Shown piece after piece: positions 11,224 through 24,100 of a DNA stretch of 64,000 nt. The DNA is from Emergomyces orientalis (Eukaryota > Ascomycota > Eurotiomycetes > Onygenales > Ajellomycetaceae), in NCBI GenBank assembly GCA_002110485.1, contig MOWL01000049.1:310001-374000 (forward strand), given 5' to 3'. The position numbers and the translations under genes are program-made. How positions within the stretch are numbered: position 1 is the stretch's first letter; each line of letters begins with the position of its first letter. The notes under the pieces were generated by a model. The model saw only the letters and a list, made by a program, of their open reading frames with translations, was not told the DNA's origin and did no database searches.

Positions 11224-13175
11224 CTAGTTGACTGAGATGCTGCCAACTCCACTCCCGCCTGCTCCTGCTTCAACTCCCGCCCTCTTCTCCGCTTCCACTC
11301 CCCGTGCCAAAGCTCCCACAGCCTGCTCGATGCTACACCTGGCATGCTGAGTGTACAGCACCAATGACAGAGCGGGCAACCTGCGCAGGCTACGACCACT
11401 CAACCCCTAATAAATAATCATAATATTAATTACTGATGTATTTAAACATTTACCCTCAGCTGCTTCTAAGATAAGAAGAAGTTCACTTACCACACTCGCC
11501 TCAGCCACATCTGCTAGTCGCTTTGGTATGGACTCCGGAAACAGCTGGTACCAGAGCACCATCTCCGTATGGCTGGGGAGAACCAACGTCTCTGCCGGGT
11601 ACGATACGTATTTCAACGCAACGCCTGGGTTGTCCTGCTCGACGCGGATCACGTCAAAGGTTGATCCGTGGATCATCCCGCAGTGACTGAGGTTCTCCAG
11701 GCAGCTCTTGTATATCTCGTAGATGACTCGGCTAGAAGGGTTGGGCATGAACTGCTTGATGTCCACCCTGTCGAGGAATGCGGAGTCCTTTCTTTGTATC
11801 AGCAAGAAGCATCGCAGGATCGTTATAGGAAAATGTAATTGTCTGATCATATCAAGACATGAAAGCCATACCAGTGCCGTGATAAGGTTACTCGTGCAAA
11901 ACACAACCACATTAGGCCTGTGTCTGAGCCGATCCAGCGCCGTTAGAAGCGCATTCACGGCTCGCATCGCATCGAAGGGTTCGTTTCCTTGCAAGCTCTG
12001 TTCCCGTCTGGCGGTTAGTGTCTCCACCTCGTCAATGAACACGCATACAAACGTATCCGGTTCCTCTTCAAGCATGTTTTCGATGTTATCGAACATCAGG
12101 GCCACCAGCTTTCCGCTTTCGCTGAAGAATTTACTGCCCAACGAGTGCGCGTTTATTTCTACCATCTTGCTCTGCGGGAATTGCTTGCCTAGGCGGATTG
12201 ATAGTTTTTGTGCTAGTCCGCGGCTGAACTTGCTGTGAGTATCTTATGATATTAGAATATCAGCTTGGGAGCATACGTACCAAAGGCTCGTCTTGCCTGT
12301 TCCCGGTGGACCATAGAGTAGGATAAGCCTGTTCCAATTGATCGTCCAGGTGTTCAGCTTCCTCCAGGAGAACATAACTATTTTTCACCATTAGCTAAAG
12401 ACAAAATCATGTGTTAATGCAGTAGTAGGATCACGACATACGCATCCTGCTCACGGCCCGTAGCAGCGTAGACGGTATCAATTCATCAAAAAGAAGCCTA
12501 TTCAAAACAGGTCCTTGTCAACCCCGCCGACATCATACAATAATAGAATCCATAGGAAGAACTAGTAACATACGATTCCCAAACCCCATCGAGCTCCTTA
12601 CTCGGTAAACTGATTATCCGGGCCTGTGGGCCTTCCTCGTCGGCTTTCCCATTAGTAGCAGCATACGCCTGCTGAGGCGAGTCGTCTGTAATCTCAGATC
12701 CACGGAGTTGATATGCCTGCACGTCCAGCTCCACGTCCTCTAGTCGATACGCACCGCTCTCCTGCTGTGGGCCTGCGCATTCCATCACCTTGACTATGTC
12801 GAGGTATTGGCAGTGGGTGTCATTTAGGTCAGCTGTTTTTTTTTGGGTTCCGTTTAGTTTGCTTGCTGTGGGAGTGAATCTATTAGATATTGCTAGGTTC
12901 AGTCTCACAGAAGGAGTTTATCTCCTGTCCCAGACTAAGGACGGCGAACGTTTCCAAGAGCCATTTTGTGACTTCGTCGCGAACCTAGGTAGAGTTTTCT
13001 TCTTTAGAGGACAGAAACATGACAGAGGATCAGACTATAAATGCTAGTAAAAGAGTAAAACTAGACCCACGATGTCTGTCCGAACGATGATATCTCCCTC
13101 GTTCCTGACGCGGGCTTCGACGTGCAAGGTAGGCCTTGTGATAGCCTCCGTCCCGCTGACCGCGGGAAATCCCAT
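11224..13175 (-). CDS. PCH2: Pachytene checkpoint AAA+ ATPase Pch2/TRIP13
   Basis: Eight exons (13175-13071, 12984-12909, 12832-12574, 12497-12442, 12377-12281, 12232-11872, 11787-11491, 11406-11224) give 477 aa. All phases agree. The N-terminal region carries PTLHVEARVRNEGDI and KWLLETFAVL, typical of the Pch2 NTD. Walker A is GPPGTGKT at 188-195, Walker B FIDEVE has Asp265/Glu266, and the sensor-1 segment FCTSN with a DRVDIKQF element follows. The last exon encodes the GLSGRSLRRLP small-domain motif with sensor 2. Known role: a hexameric remodeller of HORMA-domain proteins (Hop1/Mad2), acting in the meiotic checkpoint and chromosome-axis turnover. The upstream in-frame codon at 13247 is GTG, so ATG 13175 is used. 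An unusual linker of about 50 polar residues precedes the AAA core. Confidence 0.95.
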
Positions 13176-14071
13176 CCTGAATATAATGGGGATAGATAGG
13201 CAAGACAGGTGGGCAGAATGGAATACAGCAATACGTTGAGAAACCACGACAGGGTTTTAAAATAGATATCCTCCAGCTATCATGCTGATAATGTAGTTGA
13301 AAGGTGGCTCGGTGTGAGGTTGAAAGTGAAGGGACTGCTGGATTATCTGCCCATCTGCCTATCTGCCTCCTCCGTTCTTCCCAGAGCGGAAAGAAAGGAC
13401 TCAACTCCAACCCAATCATACATTTGATATCTTAAACATAGGAAACCCTAGATCCCTATATATATATATATAATATAGTATTTATATATACGGGGATAGA
13501 CCAGGGAAATAGGGGAGAGAGAGAGCTTTGACGGAAAATGGAAACCAGCTTTTTCATGTAGTTTACAACATGCACGGAAATAGAAATGCAGCTAATTTCT
13601 TCAACCATTGGCTCAAGAATAAAGGACTGATTTTACTGTGTTGGATAAGATATCACGACAATGGAGGAGTACAACTAGCATTTGGCGGAGTTTTGGAGAC
13701 TAAAGAAGCTCGCCAAAACCTTCCGCAACAACCACCAAAGCTCAACTTCAGCTTCGTAGGTAAATAAGCAGCCCTTTATTTATCTACAACAAGTAACACA
13801 ATATCACACTGCACCAACTTGCTTTTACGCTCTCACGCCTCTCGGGTTCAAGTGACGATCCCTCCCAAGGGCGGATAATATGGGGTCCCCACCGCTGCAT
13901 CCATTCCAATCTGCAAAGATTCGATAATACCCAGCTGTTTAACACTTCAACTTTCAAATTCCCAACAGACACAGACACACATACAGCTGGGAATGAATCC
14001 ATTTACCCTGTTACCTTGACCGCGAGTTCGATTTCCATTCCTTAAGGGCTCACACTACTGTTGGATTCAAG
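13176..14071. promoter_or_regulatory. Divergent promoter region between PCH2 and RCY1
   Basis: The two genes are transcribed away from each other across about 0.9 kb. A (TA)n tract sits at 13457-13473 with AT-rich flanks. No specific operator can be defined by eye. An ORF at 13528-13767 lacks family features and is not called. Confidence 0.5.
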
Positions 14072-16935
14072 ATGTCTGGTTTTGCAAAGGCCCAGGTCTC
14101 CGGTGGGAGGCCGCGCAAGGATATCCTCGCTTCGTTGAAAATGGCCCAGTTGGAGATATCCAAACCGGCCCTCCCTGCTGGTAAGTACAGAGAGTGGTAG
14201 TTATGCACTCATACATATGACAGATAAACGTGGGGGGAAACTGTTTTGCTGACATCCGGCTCCAGAGATATTATCTTCCATCCTAGACTACCTTCCAGCC
14301 GCAGATCTGATTAGAGTCGCCAGGGCATCGAAATTACTGCGAGAGATGGTCTACGAGGATTCGAGATGGGTACAGAAATTGAAGCGGATTGGATGTTGGG
14401 ATGATTTGGAAGCAAGGAAGGTGGCGGAGCACTCCAATCCGCATCTCCGTAGTCAGATGAGTGGACCTGTGCCGACTATACACCTCCAAGCTCCGCCGTC
14501 TGATAAACCCCCCGGTGACAACAAGACGGGTGGGATTGCAATTGCCAATGGCTCAACGGAAAAATCGAAGCCCTTTGATACTGTTGGATTCTCCACCGGA
14601 ACGGGATCGAATAAATCTGTACCCCCGAATGCAAGTGCCGCTTTATCCGTCTTCTCCCGCGTTCGCTCCGTGCGTGGGAAGGCGAGGGAGGAATATGGCA
14701 AGTTGCATGCGGCGCTTTACCCATTCTATAAAGATATTGACAAAACGGGAGGATCGATGGATAGTATGGTCTTCAAGGTGTACAACACGCCCGAAGACCA
14801 AGCTCAGATGTTGTCCGAGCTGCAGGCATTTGCGAAATGCGATACTGTCCTTGGCGGGGAGGTGAGACAGGAGAAGGTCCTTCGCGCCGTATCTCTCTTT
14901 GAAATGGCTGCGTTGCAGGAGTTCCGAAGTGGCTATGAACAGGGAGATATCGACGGCCAAATGCGAAAATATGGCCATGTGCTGACCATGTTGAACGGTG
15001 GCGGTTCCGCCATCGACTATTTCATTGAACATAACCACCTGTTCGCACGGAAGCGAGAGTTTGGAAACCCGTCAGATTGTGTCGACCGTGACACGGGTGC
15101 TGTGAAGTTGGGTCACTCACAGGCATTTCTCACCCGCTTGAATGTGGCATATAACGAGGAGGTTTCTATTATAGATCTTTGTTTCTCAAAGCCTACGAAG
15201 GTATCAACGCTATTTTTAGACAAGATCGAGAAGGATATATTGTCTCCTTATTTTACTGCGCTGTTTATCAACCTCCGCTCCCAGAACGTTGAGTCGTATC
15301 TTAAGGCTGTTTCGGGAACATTTGTGCAGACATTGCATTTCATCCAAGAGTTACAACCCATTCAAAACTCCGGCGACGAATTTGTCGAAGCGGTTGATAA
15401 GATTGTGGAAAATGTATTCGAACCGTGTGTCGATCTATATCTCAAACACGAACTTAGCCACTTTCGCCAGCTCTGTAATGTTGTCGTGTCGGAATGGGAT
15501 AGGCAGCTCTCTGAGCAAGCAGCCTCAACGGAATCTTTCTACATGTCCAATGTCAACAGGCAAGCTGATAAGAAAGACTTCTTAACTTCGTTTAAAAAGG
15601 TGCTTATGGCGCCTGTGAATATTCTACCTAATTTCTCTTCTATGATGTCCAACGGCTCAAGGGCAGAGGACACTGAGAAAGATGCGCAACTTCATGACCC
15701 AACTTATATTCCGTATCCCAAGTTTGCAACACCCGTGTCTATCCCATCCACCCCATCAACACCACCAAATGATCTTCCAACAACAGAACTTGCTGCAAAA
15801 GCCGCAATCATGAACTCGAGACTCGAAGGCATTCGCTCCCTATTCAGTATCGAAGTAGCCCTCGATTTAGTCCATGCTGCAAAGTCGAGCCTAGAGCGAG
15901 CCGCCCAATTCGTGAAGCTGGGGGGTAAATCCGGGAAAGATGCGAAATTGCAGTGCGAAGCTATTTTCGTCTCCCTCTTGCACATCCTCGGCCATCGGCA
16001 TGTCATTGCAGGCTTCGACAAAGCCGTCGACCACCTTTCCCAGTATCGACCACGACACGAGGAGGAGGAGGAGCACCCTAGTAAAGGTGTGGAGCCATTG
16101 GTCACTTTCCTCGAGCTAGTCAATGTCGGCGACCTGATTCTGCAGATGATGGACGTCTTCTATGAGCAGGAGCTAGTTGCAGCGAAATTGACTGATCGGA
16201 GCGATTTCCTGGATCCGGCGGTGAAAGAGAAGAAGAAGTTTGAGCAACTGCTGGATGAGCGGGTTGCAGCAGGGCTTAATAAGGGCATCGACGTGCTTAT
16301 GGAGGAGGTCGATTACCTGCTCGCGACGAAGCAGGCTGCGACTGATTTCAACCCGGAAGTAGATCTTCTGCGGCGGAATCCGGTTGATATCGGGCCGAGC
16401 GAGGCAGCGAAGGCAGTTGTGGAGGTCATTCTGTCGCATACTCGAATGCTTGTGGGGAGCACGGATAAGAGTACGCTTGAGGTGTTTAATCAGGAGATTG
16501 GCTTGCGGCTTTTTGCTTCGCTGTGCAAGCATCTTAAAATGCAGCGTGTTAATGTCGAGGGGTCGATTAAGCTTATCAGGTACGTTCTGTCTCGATTGTG
16601 AAGTTCGATATATATTTCATAGCATTTTTGTTTGATCGCTTACTCGTAACTTTTCGGAGAGTAGCGATATGAACCACTACTTCAACCTCATCAAAACGAT
16701 GAAAAATGACCAGTTGCTGGAATACTTCGTTGCCCTCAGGGAACTTTCGCAGGTCTACCTTATCGACCCGTCAGATTCTAAGGAGATGGCTACCATCATT
16801 GCGGATGGTGACCGTTTTCATGGCATCTTCCGTGCTGAGGAGGTGTATGAGTTTGCCACGAGGCGGGCAGATTGGTATCAGGTTAAGAAGAGCGTGGAAA
16901 GGGCTATGTTTGGCATTGGATGCTTGGTGATGTGA
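14072..16935 (+). CDS. RCY1: Recyclin-1: F-box plus Sec10-like endocytic recycling protein with CAAX box
   Basis: Exons 14072-14180, 14266-16579 and 16665-16935 encode 897 aa. An F-box-like segment spans about residues 37-75 (EILSSILDYLPAADLIRVA...). It is followed by a Ser/Pro linker and a long helical Sec10-type exocyst domain filling the remainder. The C-terminus ends in C-L-V-M, a CAAX prenylation signal, exactly as expected of Rcy1 orthologues. Known role: Skp1-linked recycling of membrane proteins such as v-SNAREs from endosomes to the plasma membrane at sites of polarised growth. The last intron (donor GTACGT, acceptor GTAG at 16664) is essential; reading through it ends the frame after YVLSRL and would remove the CAAX box. 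Length is close to the yeast protein (about 840). Confidence 0.94.
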
Positions 16936-17972
16936 ATGGGCGTTTTCTTGCAGGTCTAGCCAGGGAAAACGGGATGGCACCAATGTGCTGTTGTAGCAAA
17001 CATTGTCATGCATTTTCCTGAGCACAGTACTCTGGGCTGAAGCAAAAATTTTCGTGTTTAACCCCCGGTCAACGAAGTTATCGGGCTGGTCCATGACTTC
17101 GGCGGATGTAATATATGGCTCGCCCCCCCCGGCTTCTAGAAGCACCCCTGACTGATTGGACCTGAGCATATCCTGAGCTTCGTCGCTGGGTTGAGAGCAT
17201 AAACTTACCAATACGGGATATAGCGAGGGACGACCCGGTTGTTCATCCTCATTGCCATCAGTCCTCTGCAATTTCCTTCCACTGTTCTCTGTAGCGTTAT
17301 CTCTCCCTCCCCATCCGATGCCAAGACTTCCCTTCGCTGCTTACATAACACCAGCAAGAAGCGGGAAAGCTTGGCACGCAAGGCAATGTTTCTCGAAGCG
17401 CCAACAAATTTAATATTGTTTCAAGTCCAGGGAACGGTTACTGTACTGGCCAGTCAAAGAAAGACATTGACTCCGATTTGACACAAACAGTCGGAAACGA
17501 TTTCTTGCATCATGCTTCCTCCAAAGTTTTTTTGAATTTCTTGGGTGATAGCACTCCCGCCAGCCGCAAGCACCTTTTGCCGCTGGCCACATCTTTGGGC
17601 TCTTATGAATTGTTTATGACACAATTATAGAGTTATTCGATTTCTGCCGTTGATTCTAAAATGTGAAGGCTTTTTTGATTATTTTACCTGGCATTTTGTC
17701 ATTTATGGCTCATTTTCTTTCTGTACATCTCCCATTGAAAGCTCTGGGAATGAAATACCATCTTCATTGTTTCGGTCCAACTACATACTTGTTGTCGGCT
17801 TAAACGGCTTTATATAGTATCCATCCATATATAGATTCATTACTATCCATATCACTTCTATCTAGCATGCCCTAGACGTTCACAATTCGCCTTCACATGC
17901 TTCTACATGATTCATGTCTGACTATGCCTCCAATCTCTCTAACAGCACACCCCTAAATTATCTCCGCTAAAT
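16936..17972. other. Intergenic region with an unexplained minus-strand open frame
   Basis: No recognisable gene. On the minus strand one frame is open from about 17340 to the RCY1 3' end, with protein-like composition (SLYPVLVSLCSQPSDEAQ...), but it has no clear ATG, family or full exon structure. AT-rich sequence follows up to the CAP gene. Confidence 0.4.
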
Positions 17973-18789
17973 ATGCCAATGCCATCCCACGCCATCGCCC
18001 TCGTCCTCCTCTCCTCTTCATACACCCTCGCAATCCCCACCGTGATCATATATACAGTTACCGTGACCGTCCCCGGCCCGACCCAATTACCCTTACCACC
18101 AGCAGCGTCACCCACAATCCCGGCCTCATACGCCTCCAACAGTGTATTCCAAAGCACCATCCTCACTGTCACAAATAGATACAGACACGACCATAACGCC
18201 ACAGCTCTCACATGGAACCAGACTCTTGAAGCCGGCTCGCGGCATTGGGCACGCCAATGTCACTGGGCGCATTCTGTATGTATATTAATACAGATACCTT
18301 TTTCTCGCATTTTAAATTCTATACCTATATATATATGTATCTATCTGTGAGTATATATTTGGAACAAAACTAAGAACACGCACACAGACAAGTGGTGAAA
18401 ACCTCGCCATGGGCTATTCGAACGTCACTGCCGCCGTCCAGACGTGGGGGGACGAGCGGACGCTATTCGACTTCGATAAACCCCGTTTCACACATGAAAC
18501 AGGCCATTTTTCGCAACTGGTCTGGAAAGGGACTAGGACGGTTGGATGTGCGAGGTTCTATTGCGGAGATTATGCCGAACGTGGGGATGATGATGATGAT
18601 GCATATGGTTGGTATGTCGTATGCCAGTATTATCCGGTGGGGAATATTATAGGAGCGGGGTTTTTTGAGGAGAACATTCAGGCTAGGGTTAGTGGTGGTG
18701 CGGTGAGGGTGAATCTGGGGATGTATGAGGGGTGGGCAGTGGTGGTTATTTTATTTACGGTGTTTGTGGGGGTTTTCGGGATGGGTTAG
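17973..18789 (+). CDS. CAP/SCP (PR-1-like) secreted or surface protein
   Basis: Two exons (17973-18275, 18388-18789) give 234 aa. A signal peptide is evident at the N-terminus (AIALVLLSSSYTLA). The CAP domain is recognisable by HNATALTWNQTLEAGSRHWA, the CHWAHS-TSGENLAMGY junction, the TGHFSQLVW signature and the YVVCQYYP-GN ending. His and Glu residues of the CAP cavity are present (His in RHDHN, Glu in GENL, His in GHFSQ). An acidic repeat from a GAT tract (DDDDDAY) is inserted before the last strand. The C-terminus ends with a hydrophobic stretch (AVVVILFTVFVGVFG), suggesting membrane or GPI attachment, which is unusual for a plain secreted PR-1 protein. CAP proteins bind sterols and fatty acids in yeast; that role here is inferred. 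Confidence 0.88.
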
Positions 18790-18995
18790 GTACCGATTAT
18801 TTTGGAGCTTTCGGGTTACTTGCTCTGTGTCAAAGTAGGCATTATATGCTGATATGAAATCGTGACACATATTCATTTCTATGTATATACCCAGGTATCT
18901 CTTTTTTTTCCATCCAAGTTACATGCTAACCGCCAATTCGTCAACCTTCAAAAGCGCTAACATTCCTATCTCTACCTGCACCACATGATATCTAT

Positions 18996-20741
18996 TCAAT
19001 GCCTCCAGATGCGAACCGCCTTATCCCTCCCACCACTGCCCACTTTTTCTCCATCTGGACTCCAGTCAACAGCGTAAACCTCATCTAAATGACCCGGTAA
19101 ATCCATGAACAGCTTCCCGGTCCGAACATCCCAGACTTTCAGCGTGGTGTCTTTGGACGATGAAACGAGGAGGCGGGAGTCTGCTGAGAAGCAGCACTGA
19201 TATACAGCACCAACATGCCCGCGAAGGGAAGATATAAATCTGTTGATGTTGGTTAGATCAATGTAACTGTAGTGAAGAGTTGTATGTTGTGGGGGGGGAG
19301 AGGGGGGACGGGGGATGGGGAATGGTTGGCAACTGTTAAAATGAGGGTTGGATTTGAGCTTACTTTCCATCCCGGGCATTCCATAGTTTAACATGGTTAT
19401 CAAAACTCGCTGAGGCAATGTACGCCCCATCCGGTGAAAAGGTGACATGGTTTACTTCTTTCTGGTGTCCTAGCATGCGCGCGACGGGTTTATTCGACGA
19501 CGCAGGGTCCCATAGGAACATGGTAAAGTCATCACTAGCGGAGACGAGTCGTTCTGTGATTTTATTGTTGATTGTTGCTGCTTTTTCAAACCGGCGCTTT
19601 GCGGTCTCAACTTTTGCCTCGTCGGTTTCGGGAACTTTTTCGTTGTGCTCATAAAAAGATGTTCGGAGGACAAAGTCGGTGGATAATGCGAGATGATTCA
19701 CGCGGTGGGAGTGTGAGGAGAGCGTCTGGAGCAAACTACCATCCAGCGGATTCCAGACCTTGATTGTTTTGTCGTGGGAAGAGGTGTAAACGCGCCCAGT
19801 CCCACCCCATCGGATACAAGTAACGGATCCTTTGTGGCCGGTGAGCACTGTGTCGATACGCTTCGAAACCACATCCCATATTCTCACAGTGCTGTCTTTC
19901 GACGCAGACGCTAATCTGGGAACACCGGGTTTTTGCAAATGGTATGGCTCCCATGCAAGGCTCATGATCCACTTCGTATGCCCCTTGAGCGGTCCACCAA
20001 GAGCTTCACCTGTTTTCGGATTCCATAGCCGCACGGTGTTATCCATGCTCCCTGTCGCTATCATCTGCTCATTTGGCGACCAGCTCACAGCAAGAACCCA
20101 GCTCTTGTGCCCCTTCAAAGTGTGTAATGGAGTGCCTGTATCGCAATCCCATATCCGCGCCGTTGAGTCTCCACTTCCAGTGACCATGCGCGACGACGAA
20201 GCTGGCGAGAATGCAGTCGCTAGGATTGCTTCACCGTGCCCTGTTATCGAAGCTGAACATCTCGACACGGCCTTCACGCGGAAAACGGCTTGCGGGGTAT
20301 ATTGAAGGTGGACAGTGTCTTCGGAAGTTTTCAGTCCTGGTTTGAGGAGTGAATGATAGAGGTCTGATAGTATGTCCACGATGTCTCCATTTTCTTCCTC
20401 TGGTTTATATGCGAATCGATAAGGAACTTTTTCATCGTCATCCTGTAATGGGCCTTAGTTTAGCTCAGTGCCCTTTTTCCCGTAATTCGTATTTCTCTAG
20501 CTATGAGCGTACCTACATTTCCTTGCAGCGTATTTACGAGGGTCTCAAGGTTTTTAACAGATGCATCTGCAATAGGGACGGATACAGGAGGACCGGTAGC
20601 TTTGCCTGTGGTTTGGTCGAAAAATTGCACTCGTATACTCCCCAAGTCAGTTGGGATTGTCTGAACTTCCTGTTGTAGCCGCGCTTTCTCAGCAGTTTCC
20701 CGCTTCTGCCGCTTGCTAGGAGGCGGGAGTACTGTCGCCAT
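18996..20741 (-). CDS. NLE1: Notchless/Rsa4 WD-repeat ribosome assembly factor
   Basis: Exons 20741-20517, 20442-19364 and 19239-18996 encode 515 aa, the same length as yeast Rsa4. The N-terminal NLE/UBL-like domain (about 25-110, IRVQFFDQTTGKATGPP...) carries the region that contacts the Mdn1/Rea1 MIDAS domain. Eight WD repeats follow, e.g. STARIWDCDTG, NTVRLWNPKTG, STVRIWDVVSK, TTLKVWDVRTG, ending KAVRIWRH. Known role: release of pre-60S ribosome assembly factors by the Rea1 AAA ATPase in the nucleus. An insert between repeats 5 and 6 (KVETAKRRFEKAATINN...) is conserved in the family. Divergent from MSH4 across 364 bp. Confidence 0.96.
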
Positions 20742-21105
20742 GGTGTAGGACGTTAGGTATTGCTGTTATTTCGTAGTGAGAACTGACCGCCGCTTTGTAT
20801 AAATTATTTTGAAAATCTACAATTTTTGATAGATGACTAAGCACTGATATGCAATCTTGGCGAGGCTAAAACGAAAACAGAATAGCGTATATAGTATATA
20901 TTTCCCCCTTTTGGCAACTCCGACGACACTCCTTTTTCTTCGCATCTTGTGGCTACGGCAGCAACAATAATGTCAAGAAGTTTTCTTATGTATCCCAGCA
21001 GTTATTGAACTGTGGTGGTAACGCTCAGGCCTGAGCCCTTTCGGTTATGAACCTGTGGCTGCATCTAGCATCGCACACATCTCTGAGTTATCATCGCGTT
21101 GAAAC
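20742..21105. promoter_or_regulatory. Compact bidirectional promoter, NLE1 / MSH4
   Basis: Only 364 bp separate the two start codons on opposite strands, so regulation is likely shared or overlapping. The sequence is AT-rich near the centre (tatatagtatatatttccccc at about 20886-20906, partly TATA-like). No meiosis-specific motif was assigned by eye. Confidence 0.55.
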
Positions 21106-24100
21106 ATGCCTTCAACGCGATTTTCAACCAACCCTTCATATTTCCCTAACTACAGTAATGCCACCGCTCGACGGCCTACTACAACCCAATCAAGCTCTGG
21201 ATACCCTAGGACGGTGAGGCCAACTACTGCGGGAACCAGTGTTGCCTCCCAGGAGATTATTTGTGCAATTAGTGAATCCCGTGGGATATCCCCTACTGTT
21301 GGCCTTGCCTTTGTCAACCTTTCCACATCAGAGGCCGTGCTCTGCCAAATATGTGACAGCCAAACCTATACTCGGACCATTCATAAACTAGCCGTGTTTG
21401 ATCCGACGGAAATCCTTTTTATGAAAACTGCTAGAGAGCCGCGATCAAAGCTGTACTCCATCGTGGAGGAGAACCTACCTCAACTAACCGTTACTTCCAT
21501 TGATAGACGACTCTGGGCGGAGAGGACTGGCCATGAATATGTTGAGCAGCTTGCTTTCAGGGAGGACCTTGAATCGATAAAGATGTCTCTAGAAGGCAAT
21601 TATTTCGCGACATGTTGCCTCGCTGCGGTATGTTTAATGTGATTGAAAAGCGATTGATCAGTCACCCGTTGCTGTTTGGTCTGACCTGACTTTTTCAAGG
21701 CACTCACTTACATTGAGATGGAGTTCTCCAAAACATTTTCTCACCATTCTCTTCGCATCAAATATGAACCGTCTGAAGGGTCTATGTTAATTGATCTGTC
21801 GACAATAGTTTCCCTAGAATTGATTCAAAATCTCCAGAATTTTAAGTCTCGGGACTGTCTTTTCGGGATACTCAACCAAACTCTTACCCCAATGGGATCT
21901 AGGCTTCTCCGCAGTAATGTTCTGCAACCATCAACAGAGCAAGCCAAGCTTGTAGCTAGATATGACGTTGTTGAGGAACTTAGCACTAGGGAAGAAATGT
22001 TTTATTCTGTTCGGCAAGGTTTGTGCTCTAGAGCTCTCGAAGGTGTACAATACTAATATTTAGTCCCTAGCTCTCAAGACTTTCGTTGATTCGGACAAAG
22101 TCCTCACTTCTGTTAGTTGTTACCAAGTAGATGAATTTTGTCCAAACTAACTGGCATTTAGCTCATTGTAATACCGACAAAAGTAACGTTTCAGCATGCC
22201 GAGCAATCGATCAATAACGTCATCATGCTCAAAACCTACGTTAACGCGATTAAGCCTATATATCAAGCTTTATCAGGCGCACAGACCGGCCTTCTGTCGG
22301 CAATCCGCAATGTTAGTGCCATATTTGACAATGGTGTTTAAAAATGTGGTAGGTTGACGAAATCTAGTTATGTGCACCCCAAGAGTACGAGACGATCGTA
22401 GACATGATCAACTCTACACTGAACGAAGATGTTACTTATCAATCACGGCCGTTGGACCTGCGAAACCAGCGCACATATGCTGTTAAAGTGAGTACCCTTG
22501 AAGCATTTAAATAACTTATACTAATCCATCCAGGCTGGAATCAATAGCCTTCTCGATGTTGCAAGGCAGGCATACAAAGAGGCAAATAACGATGTAGTGG
22601 AGCTGGCTACTCGCCTAGGAGGTATCTCACCAATAGCAACCCCACTTCTGGTGGCCACGACCTAAGTCAAACTATTTTTTAGATGAATACGACTTAGCCC
22701 TTGATCTGAGGTTCGAAACTGGTCGACATTATTATTTTCGATTATTGGTATCGACTCTAGACAACACCCCACTACCCGATGTTTTCATTAATATTTTCAA
22801 GAAGAAAATGTATATCGAATTCCAAACGCTGGATCTTGTTAAGTTAAATCAAAAAATCACTGATGCTCATAACGAGGTGATTAGCATGAGCGATCGAAGC
22901 ATCCAAGAATTGATAGAGGACATTCGATCGCAAATAGCTGGCCTTTTCCGTGTGAGCGAAAGCATCGCCATGTTGGATATGCTTGCAGCCTTCGCGCATC
23001 TTGTAACGATGCAAGATTATGTGCGGCCAGAACTCACGGATACTTTGGCAATCAAAGCTGGCAGGCACCCCATTCGCGAAAAGATTCATGCGGACAAGTA
23101 CGTGCCCAATGATGCATATGCCACCCTCCAATCGCGGTTCCAGATTATTACTGGGTGCAATATGAGCGGCAAAAGTACGTATATTCGATCCCTCGCCTTG
23201 ATGACTGTCATGGCCCAGATCGGTTGTTTTGTTCCTGCGCAATACGCATCCTTCCCAATTGTGCGTCAGCTCTTCGCACGTGTATCGACAGACGACAATG
23301 TCGAGGCTAACGTTTCTACCTTTTCCGCCGAGATGCGTGAAATGTCTTTCATTCTTCGCAACATAGAGCCCAAGAGTATGGTAATTATCGACGAGCTGGG
23401 CCGCGGCACTAGCACCACTGACGGTCTCGCCATTGCCATCTCAATCGCGGAGGCTCTTGTCGAAAGCCACGCATTAGTCTGGTTCACGACCCATTTCCAT
23501 GACCTGGCCAAAATTATGGCAGAAAGGAATGGCGTCGTCAATCTGCACCTTGCCGTTGAAATGTCACCCTCTACTTCAAAAATGACAATGCTCTATAAAA
23601 TTGCGGACGGATTCGTTAAGGACAAACACTATGGTCTATTCCTCGCAAGACTTCTCCTGTTTCCGCAACCTATGTTGGACAAGGCTAAAGAGGTTTCAGA
23701 AGCGCTGAGTTTAAAGATCGAGAATCAGCGGAAGCGCTCGAAAACTCTCGCCATTGCGAAACGGAGAAAGCTGATCCTCGATCTCAAAGAACAACTATTG
23801 CAAGCTAGGGAGGGCGCGTTAGAGGGTGAAGAACTCCGAACCTGGCTGACAAAACTGCAGCATGAGTTTACTTTGCGAATGGTAGCTCTCGACGCAGAAG
23901 TCAACACGGCAGAGAGCGATTTGATGGATGTGGATGACAGCCAGAGTAGCCAACCGTCAGCATCTCTTGACATCGACCCTGAGACGATTCCCATTACCGA
24001 GCCTGATCCCATGATCAATCTCACCACACCCTCTGTTCGCCGTTCAGTTCTTTCGTCGCAGTTAGAGAACTCTCCTTTTATTCCATGGTCTTCGTCCAGG

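Noticed and set aside
11723..12238. 171-residue plus-strand frame
   Set aside because: Antisense shadow of the PCH2 ATPase exons.
13528..13767. 79-residue plus-strand frame in the PCH2/RCY1 promoter region
   Set aside because: No homology pattern, and it lies in AT-rich promoter sequence.
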